From the NCBI GenBank assembly GCA_009617715.1, contig VTFK01000376.1, positions 186,001-250,000 on the forward strand: a stretch of DNA of 64,000 nt, in the 5' to 3' direction. Positions 48,247 to 59,943 of this stretch are shown in pieces (the first letter of the stretch is position 1; the number at the start of each line of letters is the position of its first letter). The position numbers were made by a program, and so were the translations under genes. The notes under the pieces were generated by a model. It saw only the letters and a program-made list of their open reading frames with translations, was not told the DNA's origin and made no database searches. This stretch comes from Plectrocnemia conspersa. Lineage: Eukaryota; Arthropoda; Insecta; Trichoptera; Polycentropodidae.

Positions 48247-48879
48247 ATATGTGCTTTATTTGATTCTCACTAGTAATATTGTTATAAAAAGTCTCAATAT
48301 AAACGCTTGATAATTTAGTGATTTCACCGCGATGGCACGATTTTATTGCTTTTGACTTAGACTGGAAGTTCAGCATATGACAACACTGAGCAGCAAATAA
48401 AACACGACTAATAATCAGATAAATATTATGAGTAGATATTTTTAATAATTTTTAATGCATAATTAAAATATTTTGCATAAAATATGATTTCAGAAAATAT
48501 ATTGCAACGGTGGCTTATATTTACATTTATTTGTAGCATAGAAATAGTAACTCCTACCTATTATTATTTATTCAAGAAGTTACATTATGATGTTAAAAAA
48601 TATATAAAATGCCATTTTTGTCCTGAGGCCCGGAATCATTGTTTTCTCGGCGCCCCTGCCTAAGAAGTCCAACAAAACAGCTAAAAGCAACACCGGCAAG
48701 TAGATCAAAAAACGGATAGTTTTAGCAAATAAATGTTATTTTGGTCTACAGTGTACTTTTATTATAAATATTATTAGAAAATAATTTGGCACATCCTTGA
48801 AATTGAATATTTCAATCCCGCGAGGCTACGTTTTAATTATAAGCGGCGTTTATTTAAGTAAAATATTTGCATCTGTCCA

Positions 48880-49210
48880 GGGATTCTAAGAATTATTCAG
48901 TCGGCATCATAGTTAATTGAATAATGGTGCAAAATATAGCTTTGAATAATCGATCGAGCGTCGAGCAAATTAATCTCGCATCAGTGACACTAGAGAGCAA
49001 GTTTCGCCCGTGTCCATTTAGCTTTCATTAACAACGATTCGACCAAAATTGGGTGATAAACGAGAGTGCGGTTTTATTATTTCGTTACACTGATGTACTC
49101 GCAAGAATTTACGAGCTTTAGCCTTTTTATCAGGTACTGAAAGGTGTAGCTTTCACTCACCATCGAATACTTTCGATAGGAGGAAGCTCACGAGAAACTG
49201 ATGTAAAGAT
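48880..49210. other. GC-richer island with a candidate minus exon
   Basis: CpG words (cgatcgagcgtcgagc near 48949) stand in AT-rich DNA with no long ORF. A strong minus donor lies at 49155-49160. Confidence 0.3.
49161..49197 (-). CDS. Candidate 37-nt exon (minus strand)
   Basis: A strong donor (GATG/GTGAGTGAAAG) follows 37 nt preceded by an acceptor (gatcatctttacatcag) on the minus strand. One open frame gives FLVSFLLSKVFD. Alternative acceptors exist inside it. No protein was recognised. It lies in the same orientation as 13570-13625 and 20552-20579. Confidence 0.2.
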
Positions 49211-50955
49211 GATCACCCTAAAACGAATATATTTTAAGATACTAATTTTTTAATAATATACTATTGTTTTTTAATAAAAAGATAAATAACTCAAGTTTTG
49301 ACACTGCATTTACATATTCTATAAAGATCAAGTTTTGATACTGGCATTGCTTTTGATGAAATTATAACTTCTTTCGCAACTTTCGTAAATTTTAAGTTTG
49401 AACATTTTAAAATTTTGACAGTTTATTTTTTATGACGAAATTTTATTCAACAATAACATCAATCAAGTATTATTGTGTTAAATTAAAAAAATAATTAGTT
49501 GGTATTAATATTTTAAAGCCCACGTAGACTTATTTATTATACGTAAAGCTTTTCATAAGTATTTTTTTTTATAAAGAGCAATTTAATATAAATGTAATTT
49601 TTTATTATAAGAATTTTTAATATGTAAATTAAAAATTATAATTATGGATTCTATAATTTATATTGAAGTTAAAAAATTTAATTTATACAATTTATTCGTT
49701 TTTAATTGAAATATTATTCATAAAAAAAAGCAATAAGAATAGACTGCTTACAATGGCGACTAGCAACAAAAAAAACAATGAAAAAAAAGCAATTTCTTTG
49801 ACGCTAATTAACGATATTTATAGAATAAACAAATAAAATATAAAAATGTTTTAACACTTTAAAATGAAAATACTAAATTAAAGGAGTACATTGATTTTTG
49901 TATAACATATACAAAATAGTTTCGGCACAGTTCCAGGCGCGAAATAAAATGGCGTAACATTTTTACTATTAAAGTTACACATATTGCAATAACCTACTTT
50001 TAAAAAAATACATTTATCAAGAATCTAATAAGTCAAGCTAAATATACACACATTGTGTATAAAAATAGAAGGAAAACATTTTGCTCGAATGCCAATTCTG
50101 AACATCAAAGATAAGCGTTTCATACGTATCATGTATAATATATTGTATACCTAATATTACATGCAATGTAAGCATAATGGCCAGTTATACAATTTAACGA
50201 TGTCTTAAATAGATTTCCGATTCTATACCAAATTACACTATGTATTCAGTATTTTACCGTTTAGTATAAAAATAAAAATTGCAAGAAATCAAGACATTTT
50301 GCTTTTTTATTGAAGCACACTTAGGAATGTCGCTCGGGGCGGAAAATGTTTTCTTTTCATTTTCATGCCCTTATCTTGTTTAGATTATTTAAAACGGAGG
50401 AGCGGTGCTCCACAGCGTTGCCACAATAAAAAAAAAGTGGCGATAAGATCGCAGTTTTACTGTTTTACTATTCGGAGAGTAAACATTTCTAGTATTTAAT
50501 ATTTTATATTATGTAATATTGCAGTATTTGCTAAAATTTGTTACCTTTTCTATATATGTTGAAGATATATATATTGTGATTAAATATATTTTTAAAGAAG
50601 CAATTTTAGATCGTTATAAATAAAATGCAAATTCTGGTCTAAAGTATTATTTGACACCTATTAAATCCTATATGCCACTAGCAAATTCTATTAAAAAAAA
50701 ATAGTTATAGGGCAATGATGGCGAATTTTTTAAGCTCGGTGTGTCAAAATTCTGAAAAAATATTTATAAATATCCATAAATTTGTAATATATGCAGCCCT
50801 AGTAAAAAATTTTTTTTACATTAGTGATTTTTTTGCTGCTGAATTGCATTTGCTAAATTTTAAATTGAAGGTTGGTATTTCATGCAATATGCATCATACA
50901 TCAAGCTTAAGCATGCGCTAAGCTATAAATTTTAATATTATTTAACATCGAGAAA
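49211..50955. other. AT-rich stretch with one small GC-rich patch
   Basis: No gene was recognised. A compact GC-richer patch at 50320-50460 includes ggagcggtgctccac and may be regulatory. A 68-codon plus ORF (50715-50921) has random-looking composition. Confidence 0.35.
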
Positions 50956-50959
50956 AAGG

Positions 50960-51230
50960 TCTCTCAGAAGTATGTAAAGGAAAAAATTGCGAGTAAACCC
51001 ATCCCTAGTTTTCAGGGTGCTATTAGTGTTTGGTAATCGGTTCCAAGCCTTACAAATTTCTGGTTCATGGTGGCACTATTATTTATTGTTCGAACAATTT
51101 CTTTCCAGATTCTTAAATTTGGACCTCAAGTCAATAAACTCTCAAGCTCAGATGCTATTATGAATTTCTGCAAATCTGCAAATCATCAATTTGCATACAT
51201 TGGAAACCATTTAATTCTAAAATGCCAAAG
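50960..51230 (-). pseudogene. Decayed LINE C-terminal fragment
   Basis: On the minus strand, MQIDDLQICRNS resembles the catalytic YADDLQIY box with the first residues changed. It is followed, in another frame, by IDLRSKFKNLERNCSNNK (compare IN.DL..I..W...N.L..N..K). A final KAWNRLPNTNS is like the WNSLP motif close to the end of many LINE proteins. The middle is deleted. Heavy decay keeps this tentative. Confidence 0.4.
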
Positions 51231-51428
51231 AATATAAACCCGGATACTCAATTATTTTTATTGTCTGCTCTAGGCTTCTAAATTGTATTAATCTTTAACA
51301 GAAGTAGTCAAGTAACGAGCTTACAATATGCTGGTATTTAAATGCATAGGTTCCATTTCATTTAGAATCCAAAATTAAGCGAATCAACCAAACTCAACTT
51401 GCTCCGATTAAATTTGTCAAATTAGCTA

Positions 51429-52412
51429 CAGGCGGCCCTCGACTTTCGCACAATTCGCTATTTCGCACATTAAAAAAAAAAACATTTTTTTTTTATTTTT
51501 TTTTTTTAAAAAACATTCTGATAGCAGTGAATTTTTGCTTCAATCGGACGTTCGTATGATACAAACAGGTGTACGATATGTTCAATTTTGCAAAATAAAA
51601 ATATAATTAAAGAATACGTTCAAAATTGTGGAAAATAAAGATATATTTCCACAATCTTTAATGATATGTTTCCATAAAAACAGCAAAAAAAAAAACATGG
51701 ATGAAATGGAAAATCTTTGTCATCGTAGATCGATGACCAACAAAAAAGATGTCCCTCTGAGTATTTCAATTATTCAAGCAAAAGCTCTTAGTTTGCACAA
51801 AGATTGGAAGGATAGATTAAAAAAATATTTTAACACGGTTTTTCAAGCAAGTAACGGTTGGTTTTAAAATTTTAAAATGAGGTATTCTTTTTATAATATT
51901 AAATTTACTGGAGATTCGTTTGATGCGGATAAAGATGCTGCAAAAGAATTTATTTTCTAATTATCCAAAATTATTGAAGATGTAGAATATTCCTCTAGCC
52001 AAATATTTAATGTAGATGAAACAGGTTTATTTTGGAAAACTCTTTAATAATGAAAAATATGAATGAAGATTTCACGCATCTTGATAAATTTTTAAATATT
52101 ATGGAATATTGTAATCCCAATGGAGAACACATATGACAAGTGCGTGGGGCGATCAATAAAAACATAGCATGTTATAAAATACTATATGAAGAAAAGAAAA
52201 AGAATAGTGAAAAACAGTTTACTCTTGATAATTTTTCAAAGAAAACACCCGCAAACCTCACTTAAACGTGTCTCTTAAACGCCTCTTAAACATCTTATAT
52301 TTATTTGATAAATAAATATTTTAAAATACACACAATTTCAATTTTTTTATTTCCCTCGACTTTCGTACATTCAACATTCGCACACATTTTCAGGAACCAA
52401 TTATGCCGCCTG
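51429..52412 (+). mobile_element. pogo/Tigger-type DNA transposon, complete ends, dead transposase
   Basis: The 984-bp element lies between TA dinucleotides (51427-51428 and 52413-52414). Its ends, caggcggccctcgactttcg and, reversed, caggcggcataattggttcc, share caggcggc, and an inner ctcgactttcg is repeated in inverted orientation. The plus-strand transposase remnant starts at 51628 with a helix-turn-helix tail ending FQASNGWF. After a stop it continues in the same frame through FNVDETGLFWK, a motif holding a catalytic aspartate. Three stops break it and the rest of the catalytic domain is deleted. The downstream remnant near 52236 reads FTLDNFSKK, like the C-terminal end of Tigger-type proteins. 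The insertion is unable to move itself. Confidence 0.9.
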
Positions 52413-52414
52413 TA

Positions 52415-53735
52415 TAGTTTTTGTGCCTTTATTAATTCAAGTTGGGTTTGGTTTGGCGAGAAAAATTACAGATGCAATGGAGAAAATTGTCTCTGTCCAC
52501 CCGCAAGTCATTTGACGGTATGTTAAAAATAGTTGCAGTTCTAATTACAGCTAAGGGTGGTCCTTTTAAATATTAAAAATAAGTTTAAATAAAATTTACT
52601 CGGTTTTTAATTTATATAACACATTTATTGGGGTGCCCCATTATTATGGCCAAGCCTGTATATTTACCGGTGAAAATTTTTCATATGTACTTTGTACAAA
52701 GAAAGCTTATGTAATACGATAATTGTAGCTCATATTATTATATTAATAAATACTGGATGTAAACAAATAAAAAAAAATTAACTATTTTAATTTTTAGCTT
52801 CCTCCAAAAATAAATATAAAATTATTTTGCTACTGAATTATTTTAAAGAATATATTACAAAAGTACTTGTGCATTTTATAAAAAAATGTCATATTATTAA
52901 TGAACATTAATGTTTTAATAAAATTAAAAGAATTTAAACATGGCGTATTATATTTTGTGGTTTCTTTTGAGTGATTTTTCACTTTTCGATTTATAACCAT
53001 ACCGCAAAGTAAATGTTTGGCGACATTCAACCGACTCAGGTTTGGAAAAGAAGAAGAGCAAAAGAAAAAAACGGATAAGAGATTTTCGCGTTATTGGAAA
53101 TTGGTCATTTCCTCGGCAGAAACGAGATATATCCCTAAGGGATCGCTTTCAAAATTTTACTGTGAGTAGAAATAAAATTTTTACTCACAGAAAAATTCAG
53201 TAGTCAAACTCACGTAAAAAGTTCGAAACACATGTCCAATGATGTGATACTTAAATATTTTGGAAATTGCTTCCATAATGAAAAAACTTTAGGAAACATC
53301 TTGGGTAATGAGACAGTTTCATCAAACAATTTCGTCATGTTGTTGTTGCAAAAGCATCAAACATTTGATAGATAGTAGTTGAGAATTACTAAATATTAAA
53401 AGCTTTCTACTACGAAAGCAATAAAAAATATGTATATAAATAACCATAATTATGCATATACTTTTCATTAAATTATTATAAAGTTTTTTCGCAATGTTCG
53501 ACAGAAATAATTTGAACCAAGATCGCTTATAAATGGATTCTACATACGTCGAACATTTATGATTAACGCATGAGCATCTATTGATCATTGAAATATTTAT
53601 TTATTAATAAAAATCTGACCAACTTGAGTTGATGTTCATTATACACATAACAATAGACTTTAAAAAAAAGATGCACACCTGAAATATATGACTACAATAC
53701 CACATAATTGTTTCTAGCTCTTTATAAGTATCGCC
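52415..53735. other. AT-rich stretch with a small inverted repeat
   Basis: No gene was recognised. At 53160-53190, ctgtgagta and tactcacag flank a 13-nt spacer. A word tggggtgcccca near 52630 is palindromic. A GC-richer patch at 53040-53220 may be regulatory. Confidence 0.35.
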
Positions 53736-53739
53736 GAAA

Positions 53740-53990
53740 ACATCTTAGTGTTTGGTAAGCTCGACGAGAAGCTGGATGATTGATGACGCAATTGCTGATG
53801 TTCTGGACGCAACGGTCAGAAATAAAGAAAGCGATCGCGACTCTATGACACTCTAAAGAATTGTATCTCAACGCCCCTAACAAAATACACTAGGATACAA
53901 ATATTGATACGACCCGCACTCCCTTAGATTCCAGACAATGAAGCCATATTCGAGGACGCTACGAACTAGCGTCTGTATATTATCGTATGA
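53740..53990 (-). pseudogene. LINE reverse transcriptase C-terminal fragment
   Basis: The minus strand reads TLVRSVLEYGFIVWN, a conserved segment after the catalytic core (LVRS.LEY...W.P). It continues in another frame with SLECHRVAIAFFISDRC and CVINHPASRRAYQTLR, matching the .SLE.RR...... tail. Frames shift and stops intervene. The same region of a related copy lies at 61200-61425. Confidence 0.75.
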
Positions 53991-54479
53991 ACATATATTG
54001 ATTGTTGAAATATAATTATATTTTTGTAGACATGCCTCGATTCATGCGGTTTCACTAATACGCGGTTAAGATTTTTTAATTACGCAAAATCAAACATATT
54101 TGGTTTCACGCATGTAGCGCGTTGATATACAAAAGGGCTTAGATATACTTTCACTTTTTGCACTTGACCTACATCTGGAACCTCTTCCACTGCCCACGCA
54201 GTTTTTGGAGTACACGCGCGTCACTAAAGACTTTGTTTTTTTATTTTATAAATTAAAGAAACGGTAAAAAGTATTAGTAAATAATATTCTACCGTTTAGA
54301 GTATATACTATTATTATAATGAATAATAACAAATATTATGCACTTTTCATGTAAAAAATATTTAACATATCACAAACATGAACTCACATATTAAACTGAA
54401 TATTTAAGCGTATTATAACTTACCAAAGTACATATATATGTTATAAGATTGTTAATGTTTATCTTGCAAGTACGCGAGA

Positions 54480-54830
54480 AGCTATGCAAATGTTTGTCTG
54501 TCCCGATTTAAGTTTTCTTTTATTATACATAGGGGCGAAGAAATGTGCTATTTCGTAGAAGAAAACTGCAAGGATATGCATTTTCCAGATAATATTAAAA
54601 ATTTCAACAACAACTACGGGGAACGTAATTTATGTGAACATAGTACGAAACGTATTGAATTTTTCCTTATTCGCTGGATATTAATTTCATTTTATGGATT
54701 CAGCGAATGGTCCTTAAACGAATTGGACATTGCCGTTAAGGGTCCATTATGACGATTCTTAATTGAAACCCAACTGATCATTCATTCGTTTGTCAAGTAG
54801 GGTATGAATGAGAGCGTAAGGGCGGTTTCG
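54480..54830. other. GC-richer island with a plus ORF
   Basis: A 69-codon plus ORF (54543-54752) crosses the island without a recognised domain. Homeodomain-type AT cores and CpG words suit regulatory DNA. The earlier gap, 53991-54479, is AT-rich with GC-richer bases near 54110-54230. Confidence 0.25.
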
Positions 54831-56080
54831 ATTTTTATTTATGGTAGTAGGTCAAATGCACGTTAAGTGTGCTATCGAACATAATTTTGTTCGATATTAA
54901 CCTATTGAGATCATTTTATGCCTTGACATAAACTTAAGTTAATTATACACGTTAAAATGTTTAGTAAACTTATCTACAATCGACCACTGTCTACCCTTTC
55001 CAAAAATTATTTAGAATATTAATATCCAAAGTTTACAATGTCAATGTTAATGAGATTTTTCACATTAAAGCATTATCGAATATCTTCTCGCATTTCATAA
55101 ACGTTAAAATATTTTTAATTAAATATTGTATTACAATATTTTTGATGTACAATTAAAATTCATAAATTTCATAATTAAATTTACATAAATATTTTATTAT
55201 ATTTTGTAAAACATATTTATATAAAATAATTACAGATGAAAGAAAATATACAATATCAATATGTAATTAATAACATTGATATTAAATATTTTTTAATCTG
55301 AGCTATACGTTTTTTATTATTTACAAATTCGCAAAAAAACCTTTAGGTTTGATTACAAATCATTAGTGAATTAAATAATAAAATGTACAGGTTGGTTCAA
55401 ATAAACCAAGCTTTTAAGGGTTTTCTGTTATCTATTAAATAAATGTAATTTTATCAGAAATTAAGAGCACAAAAATTAAATAAATAAATTCAAGTACAAA
55501 TATGCTAGTAAACTTACTTTTAAACAAAGCATTAAGTAAATAGTCATGAGTATATAATTTCCTGATTTTATAGTAATTTTGTAGAAGGGTTGTGGTACAA
55601 AATATTAAAGCGTAAGATTACACTTTTTTATGATTGTTTAACCATGTGTATGAAAAATATTTGTTTATTTAAGGGACGATTCCTCAAACCTTTAATTGCC
55701 ACATGGTCCAGTAATCCAGTATTGTAATATATTATTTTTAATTACTATATTATCTAACAGATTAGCTTAAGTTAGCTGTAAGTTTACTACGGCTATCTCA
55801 TAAATAACCCAAAGGTAGCAAATCCCAATCATAAAATCAAGTCGTATCACAAAATAAGTACAAATTTTTTGTGGTATTTTTACCCATGAAATTCAATGAG
55901 GTATGATCATTTAAAAAATTGCAACGGTCAGGCGTATGCTTCAATTAAAAAAGTTTTATTCGACTCAACAAAATTTTCAATATATATCTGCAAAATTGCA
56001 AATAAATAAAATCGTATCGTGCTACGTGACTGCTGTCAAAAATTGGTGATTTCTAGGAATTTGTGCCGATTTAACAAACA
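54831..56080. other. AT-rich stretch, no gene seen
   Basis: No gene, repeat partner or island was recognised. Confidence 0.4.
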
Positions 56081-56375
56081 TATTCGTTGCGCTTTGGCCG
56101 CGAATCGAAACGTGCATTCACCACTTTGATTTCCGGTTTTTCGCTTTGTGAAAAATCTGTGTGACCTTGCGACGGTTTGTTGCTCGTTATTCGCATCGGA
56201 AAGGACTATTCATAACCCGCGGGGCGGTCGTTTATCAATTCCATTGTGAGACACTCGACCCTAAATTACACCCTCGCCCAACCCGTTAATTTTGCCGGAA
56301 AGTTTCGATTAAACGGCTCGCATTCGTCAGCCGCGCTCAGTTCAAAGCACGCCAATTTGCCAGAATAATATTCAT
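56080..56375. other. GC/CpG-rich island, candidate regulatory DNA
   Basis: One of the clearest islands, with CpG words such as aacccgcggggcggtcg near 56213. No ORF or repeat signature was found. It ends just before a short tandem repeat and a hAT element. Confidence 0.4.
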
Positions 56376-56440
56376 GAATATATTTTTAGGTGTGAATATA
56401 AAATATTTTCACTATGACAAAACATTTTTAACTTCCTCTT

Positions 56441-56480
56441 TTTTCCCTATAAGATTTGTTTTTTCCCTATAAGATTTGTT
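56441..56480 (+). repeat. Exact 20-bp tandem duplication
   Basis: Ttttccctataagatttgtt occurs twice head to tail. Confidence 0.95.
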
Positions 56481-57570
56481 TTTTTTAGATTGCTGAACAT
56501 CTAAATAAACTTTTTACTATAAAAGCCTTTCTTCAACCTGGTGGTTCGTGGACCGGCACCGGTCCACAAGAAATTATTGCCGGTCCGTGCAAACTTTCAC
56601 CCGATTCGGGGATACAAGATTTGGAGAATCGCCAGAAACCGAATGTTATGCCTGAATTACACTCTCTGGCAGTTGTTCGAACTGAAGTTACAACTGAAGT
56701 CGGCTGAGACCTATGACACTGTCGCAAATTTCATATGCCGTCCGGACGGCGGCTTCTATCACGTACAGCCGGCATATTTGCGCGCGATCAAAAAATGTGC
56801 CAAATAATCGCTATTTTTAAATTGTCATATTATTAAAATTACGCTACTGATAATTATAAAAGTTTGTGTAGGCACTCACCAATACAATATCAGTGAAAAC
56901 TTTTCGGTCGTAAATATTCAATTTACGCAAAATCTTTGTCGGCTTTTGAAAAATGCCATAAGGCATAAAAATTATACTTCAGAATACAAACACCACATCT
57001 GTGACTATCATAGAATTTGTCACCATCGATTCTAAATAAGAATTTGTTATAGTGTGACATTTATATAAACCGATCTAGGAAAATACATTAGGATATTCGA
57101 ATTGATTTTTTTTAACAAAATAAAGTACCACTAACTATTTTTTAATTATTTAATTTTATATGAAAAAAATATAATAACGATATATGTTAGAAGAATATTT
57201 TATCAAAAATATAATTAATCCTTTTTGGTGCCCTAAAATATTCAAAGATGTCAGTAAGAGTCTGTTGAAGTCCCCGATAAGCATGTGGTATTATAACTTG
57301 ACCACGTGACCACGATGCTGCGCTCAACATGCGTGTTAACCGTAGGACGCCTATGCGCATACTGAAATTGAACCGAGTTGCTCGTTCTATCTCAGTTTGC
57401 GAAACACCATATCATTATCTCTCTCACTCTCGTCACTTAACACGCGAGAGAGCGAAAGGGGAAGTATCTCACCGCTCGCGCTCGAAAGAGCAGCTCCGAC
57501 TTCGGTCCCTTTGACTTCGGTCCTTTTGCCGACAATGTTTGGAAGCGCTCGAAGCTGGCCAAGTCGACTG

Positions 57571-57760
57571 AATTACCCCCACTTTACCTCTCGTTCTCGG
57601 TAACCTCAGACAACTTTCGAGAGACTTTAGAGCGGGCAGAACCGAACTCGACTAAAGTAGCCCCGAAGTAACCCACTATAATCTCCGTCCTTGGCTAACC
57701 TTGACCAACTTCCAGAGAGTGTAGTGCAGGCATTAGAATTGCGAAAAGTCGCCTGTCAAC
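57571..57760 (+). repeat. Diverged tandem duplication, about 98-bp period
   Basis: The unit from 57571 and the unit from about 57668 share ordered words: taccc/taaccc, ggtaacct/ggctaacct, acaactt/ccaactt, gagag and gcgggca/gcaggca. They lie in the GC-rich interior of the hAT element. A smaller repeat, gacttcggtcc twice 18 bp apart, precedes them near 57499. Confidence 0.55.
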
Positions 57761-57864
57761 GATGTTTATTTAATAACGCTTGTGATTTTACAAGCTTTAT
57801 TTTTAATTTTGTGTTGTCTAATTTCAAAAAATGATTTCTTAGTTAAAATTATACTCCCTACAAT

Positions 57865-58350
57865 ATGGATAAAAAAAGACAATGAGCAAAACCTTTTAAA
57901 CTTCTTTAGTAGAGGCAAGAATAATATTCAGAAGAAAACTAGTAATAAGACATTGGTCACAAATTATTTGAAGATCCACATAAGGGAAACCTAAGGATAA
58001 ATAATCCCTTTTTAGAAGTCGTGAAAAAGAAAAGCTGATCGAATTATCTTCTGATGACACTCTGGTGTCCAAACATAAAATACACTCATTATCACAATTC
58101 TAGATATCTCTCGATAAAGAATATCTAGCTCTGAGTTATAAAGCTATCAATTTCTTGGTAGTTTTTTCAACTTCATATTTGTGTGAAAAGACTTTTTCAT
58201 TAGTGTCAATAATGTCACCAAACAGAGGAATCGATTGGGTGTTAGTTCAGCGCTTCGTCTCTCAGAAACAACACTGCAATAATGTATATCAAATTTGCTT
58301 GCAAAAAAGCAGCAGTAGATGTCGCACTAGCAAAAAAAATTTAATTTTAT
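57865..58350 (+). pseudogene. Remnant of a hAT transposase, C-terminal dimerisation region
   Basis: From about 57970, one frame reads KGNLRINNPFLEVVKKKKLI, then ELSSDDTLVSKHKIHSLSQF. After a stop comes SLDKEYLALSYKAINFLVVF and STSYLCEKTFSLVS. This is the C-terminal hAT dimerisation region; the Y.ALS.KA...L..F.T.YLCE..FS pattern is diagnostic. It ends at a TAG near 58351, 114 bp from the element's right end. A possible start of the protein lies near 57864 (IWIKKDNEQNLLNFFSR). The catalytic middle is missing. Confidence 0.8.
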
Positions 58351-58479
58351 AGCATTTAAATAAAATTCTATCTAACATTGATTTTTATTTTGGGTTGACG
58401 ACGGTCCGCGAAATATTTTTCCCATTTTCGCCGGGTCGCGGGTGTAAAAAGGTTGAAGAGCACTGCCTTAGAGTACTAC

Positions 58480-58790
58480 AGAAATTTATTAGTTAAATAC
58501 TGTATTTTGCTCTTTAGCAAATTCGATGTTTTCGAGAGCAATTTATGATTAAATAAAAAATATCTTTCGATAATCGACCGCCATAGATTACAAACTGTGT
58601 ACAATCGCTCAAATATTTTTTTTAATAATAAATTAATAACCCGACATTTTTTTAATAATAAATTAACAACCCATGACAAACCTTGTCGAATATTTTTTTT
58701 ACGATATATACAACCTTTACTTTATGACAACGAAAAATTTTGTCACCGTTTCGGTGAAAGACAAGGTTGGTAACAGTGGAATATACAATA
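58480..58790 (-). pseudogene. LINE reverse transcriptase fragment
   Basis: Minus-strand pieces read FTETVTKFF, then, in a shifted frame, KIFDKVCHGLL, equivalent to FTKTMTKSL and KAFDKICHGLL in the 32090-33310 relic. Downstream the similarity fades in an ORF at 58476-58679. A 27-nt segment (tttttttaataataaattaa) is duplicated in tandem near 58616-58670. The fragment directly adjoins the end of the hAT element. Confidence 0.75.
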
Positions 58791-58999
58791 GATTCAACAT
58801 AATCATTATTATATTAAAGCAAAAATGTTATTTAATGTGTCATTTTATAATGGCACCTAGCTCCTTTTTTCTATATACCTATTTTATTTATTATTCATTG
58901 CTAAAAACTAATATCATTTTGCTTTTTAAAAAAAATATTTACATATTGACAATGTATTTTAAATATTTATACTAAATTCGCTAACTTTTTGACCTTCCT

Positions 59000-59480
59000 A
59001 TGCACTCTAATATCTCATATAAAACGTTAACTCTCCGCTCACACACGAGTCGCATCGCAAATTTTCAAGATCCGAAAGCTTTCCGGCAAATTAAATATGA
59101 CTTCCATTAAACAACTGCGAAGTCTCCAGACGCTCAGATTTACCGTTATGTGTTGTGTATACTACACTTTGCATGCTACCGACCGGTTGTGTGACACTTT
59201 AAACAAAACGGAAATTACCAATGCAAACAAAACAAAAGTAAGAACACAGAATATGCGAATAAGTCAATTTCCTGTGCGAATAATGAGGTTTCGATGCGGC
59301 CGTGCGCGTTCTCAAATTAGTTTTACGGGGTCATTTTAATATTGAACGCGTTTATCTTTGACCTGGACCCGGAGCGTGTCAAATTAATTATTTGGCCATG
59401 GGGTCAGAGCGGAAAACCTGTGGGACCCGCCTGTTAATACGACCGCACCTTTAGAACCTCTATTTAGCATTGGCATGTAG
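59000..59480. other. GC-richer island with an unrecognised plus ORF
   Basis: An 80-codon plus ORF from an ATG (59097-59339) crosses the island. It has no recognised domain. CpG-dense words (gatgcggccgtgcgcg near 59293) and a second patch at 59350-59450 fit regulatory DNA. The gap 59481-59940 is AT-rich with no gene seen. Confidence 0.25.
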
Positions 59481-59943
59481 AAGGTAAATCAGTACACAGA
59501 CGTATAACATAGCTTGATTGCGATTTCCTGGAAAATTTTCAACATATCAGTTTTAAATCATAAATAATATTTGCAAACAATTTCGTTAAATTCCATATTT
59601 TTCATCAAATTTTTTGTTCAATAAAAATCGTATGCGTTTTTAAACTATTTGCTTATTATTATATCAATAAAATGTTCGGGTGCAAAATTAAAAAAAAATG
59701 CAAAAAAAATTGAATACATTCAAGTTTCTATCCATAAATTGTAGCAAAGATCCAAGATGGTGAAGTGTAAAAAATCTGACACAGTTACTATATGAGATAA
59801 GATGAAGTTAAAAAATTTTGTGTCATTAAGTTATTTAAAAACTAGATCTAGTTTGGAATCCAAATATTGAATACATGTGAGATATTATCTATGAACTGAT
59901 GTAATACATTATTAGGAATTTTTCAATATCTAATATGTACGAT

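Larger units (their letters stand above)
46744..48658. mobile_element. Palindrome-bearing hAT-type element with exact 8-bp target duplication (copy B)
   Basis: The 1915-bp element is bounded by exact octamers cctaagaa (46736-46743 and 48659-48666), the duplication length of hAT elements. Its ends, CAGGCCTGCCGAGAG and, on the reverse strand, CAGGGGCGCCGAGAA, form short imperfect inverted repeats starting CAGG. It contains a 14-bp stem (47762-47811) and the large palindrome near the right end. No transposase is present, so it is non-autonomous. The first 950 nt match the element at 59944, which keeps a hAT transposase scrap at the point where B is deleted; that ties the family to hAT. Confidence 0.85.
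56524..58465 (+). mobile_element. hAT transposon of the ZBED5-like type, internally deleted
   Basis: The right end, on the reverse strand, reads CAGTGCTCTTCAACC, the standard inverted end of this hAT group (CAGTG.T..TCAACC). The left end (cttcaacctggtggttcg, near 56531) keeps the inner part of the repeat and a typical ggaccggcaccggtcc stretch, but the outermost bases are lost or changed. The octamer after the right end (ccttagag) is not repeated at the left, so the left boundary is approximate. A C-terminal transposase remnant lies at 57865-58350. The 56590-56830 and 57300-57760 interiors are GC-rich and not recognised. Confidence 0.75.

Noticed and set aside
56820..56990. A minus-strand frame (MPYGIFQKPTKILRKL) ending at a GTGAGT-type donor as a host exon
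   Set aside because: It lies inside the hAT element span and has no good acceptor; an element-internal chance frame is likelier.
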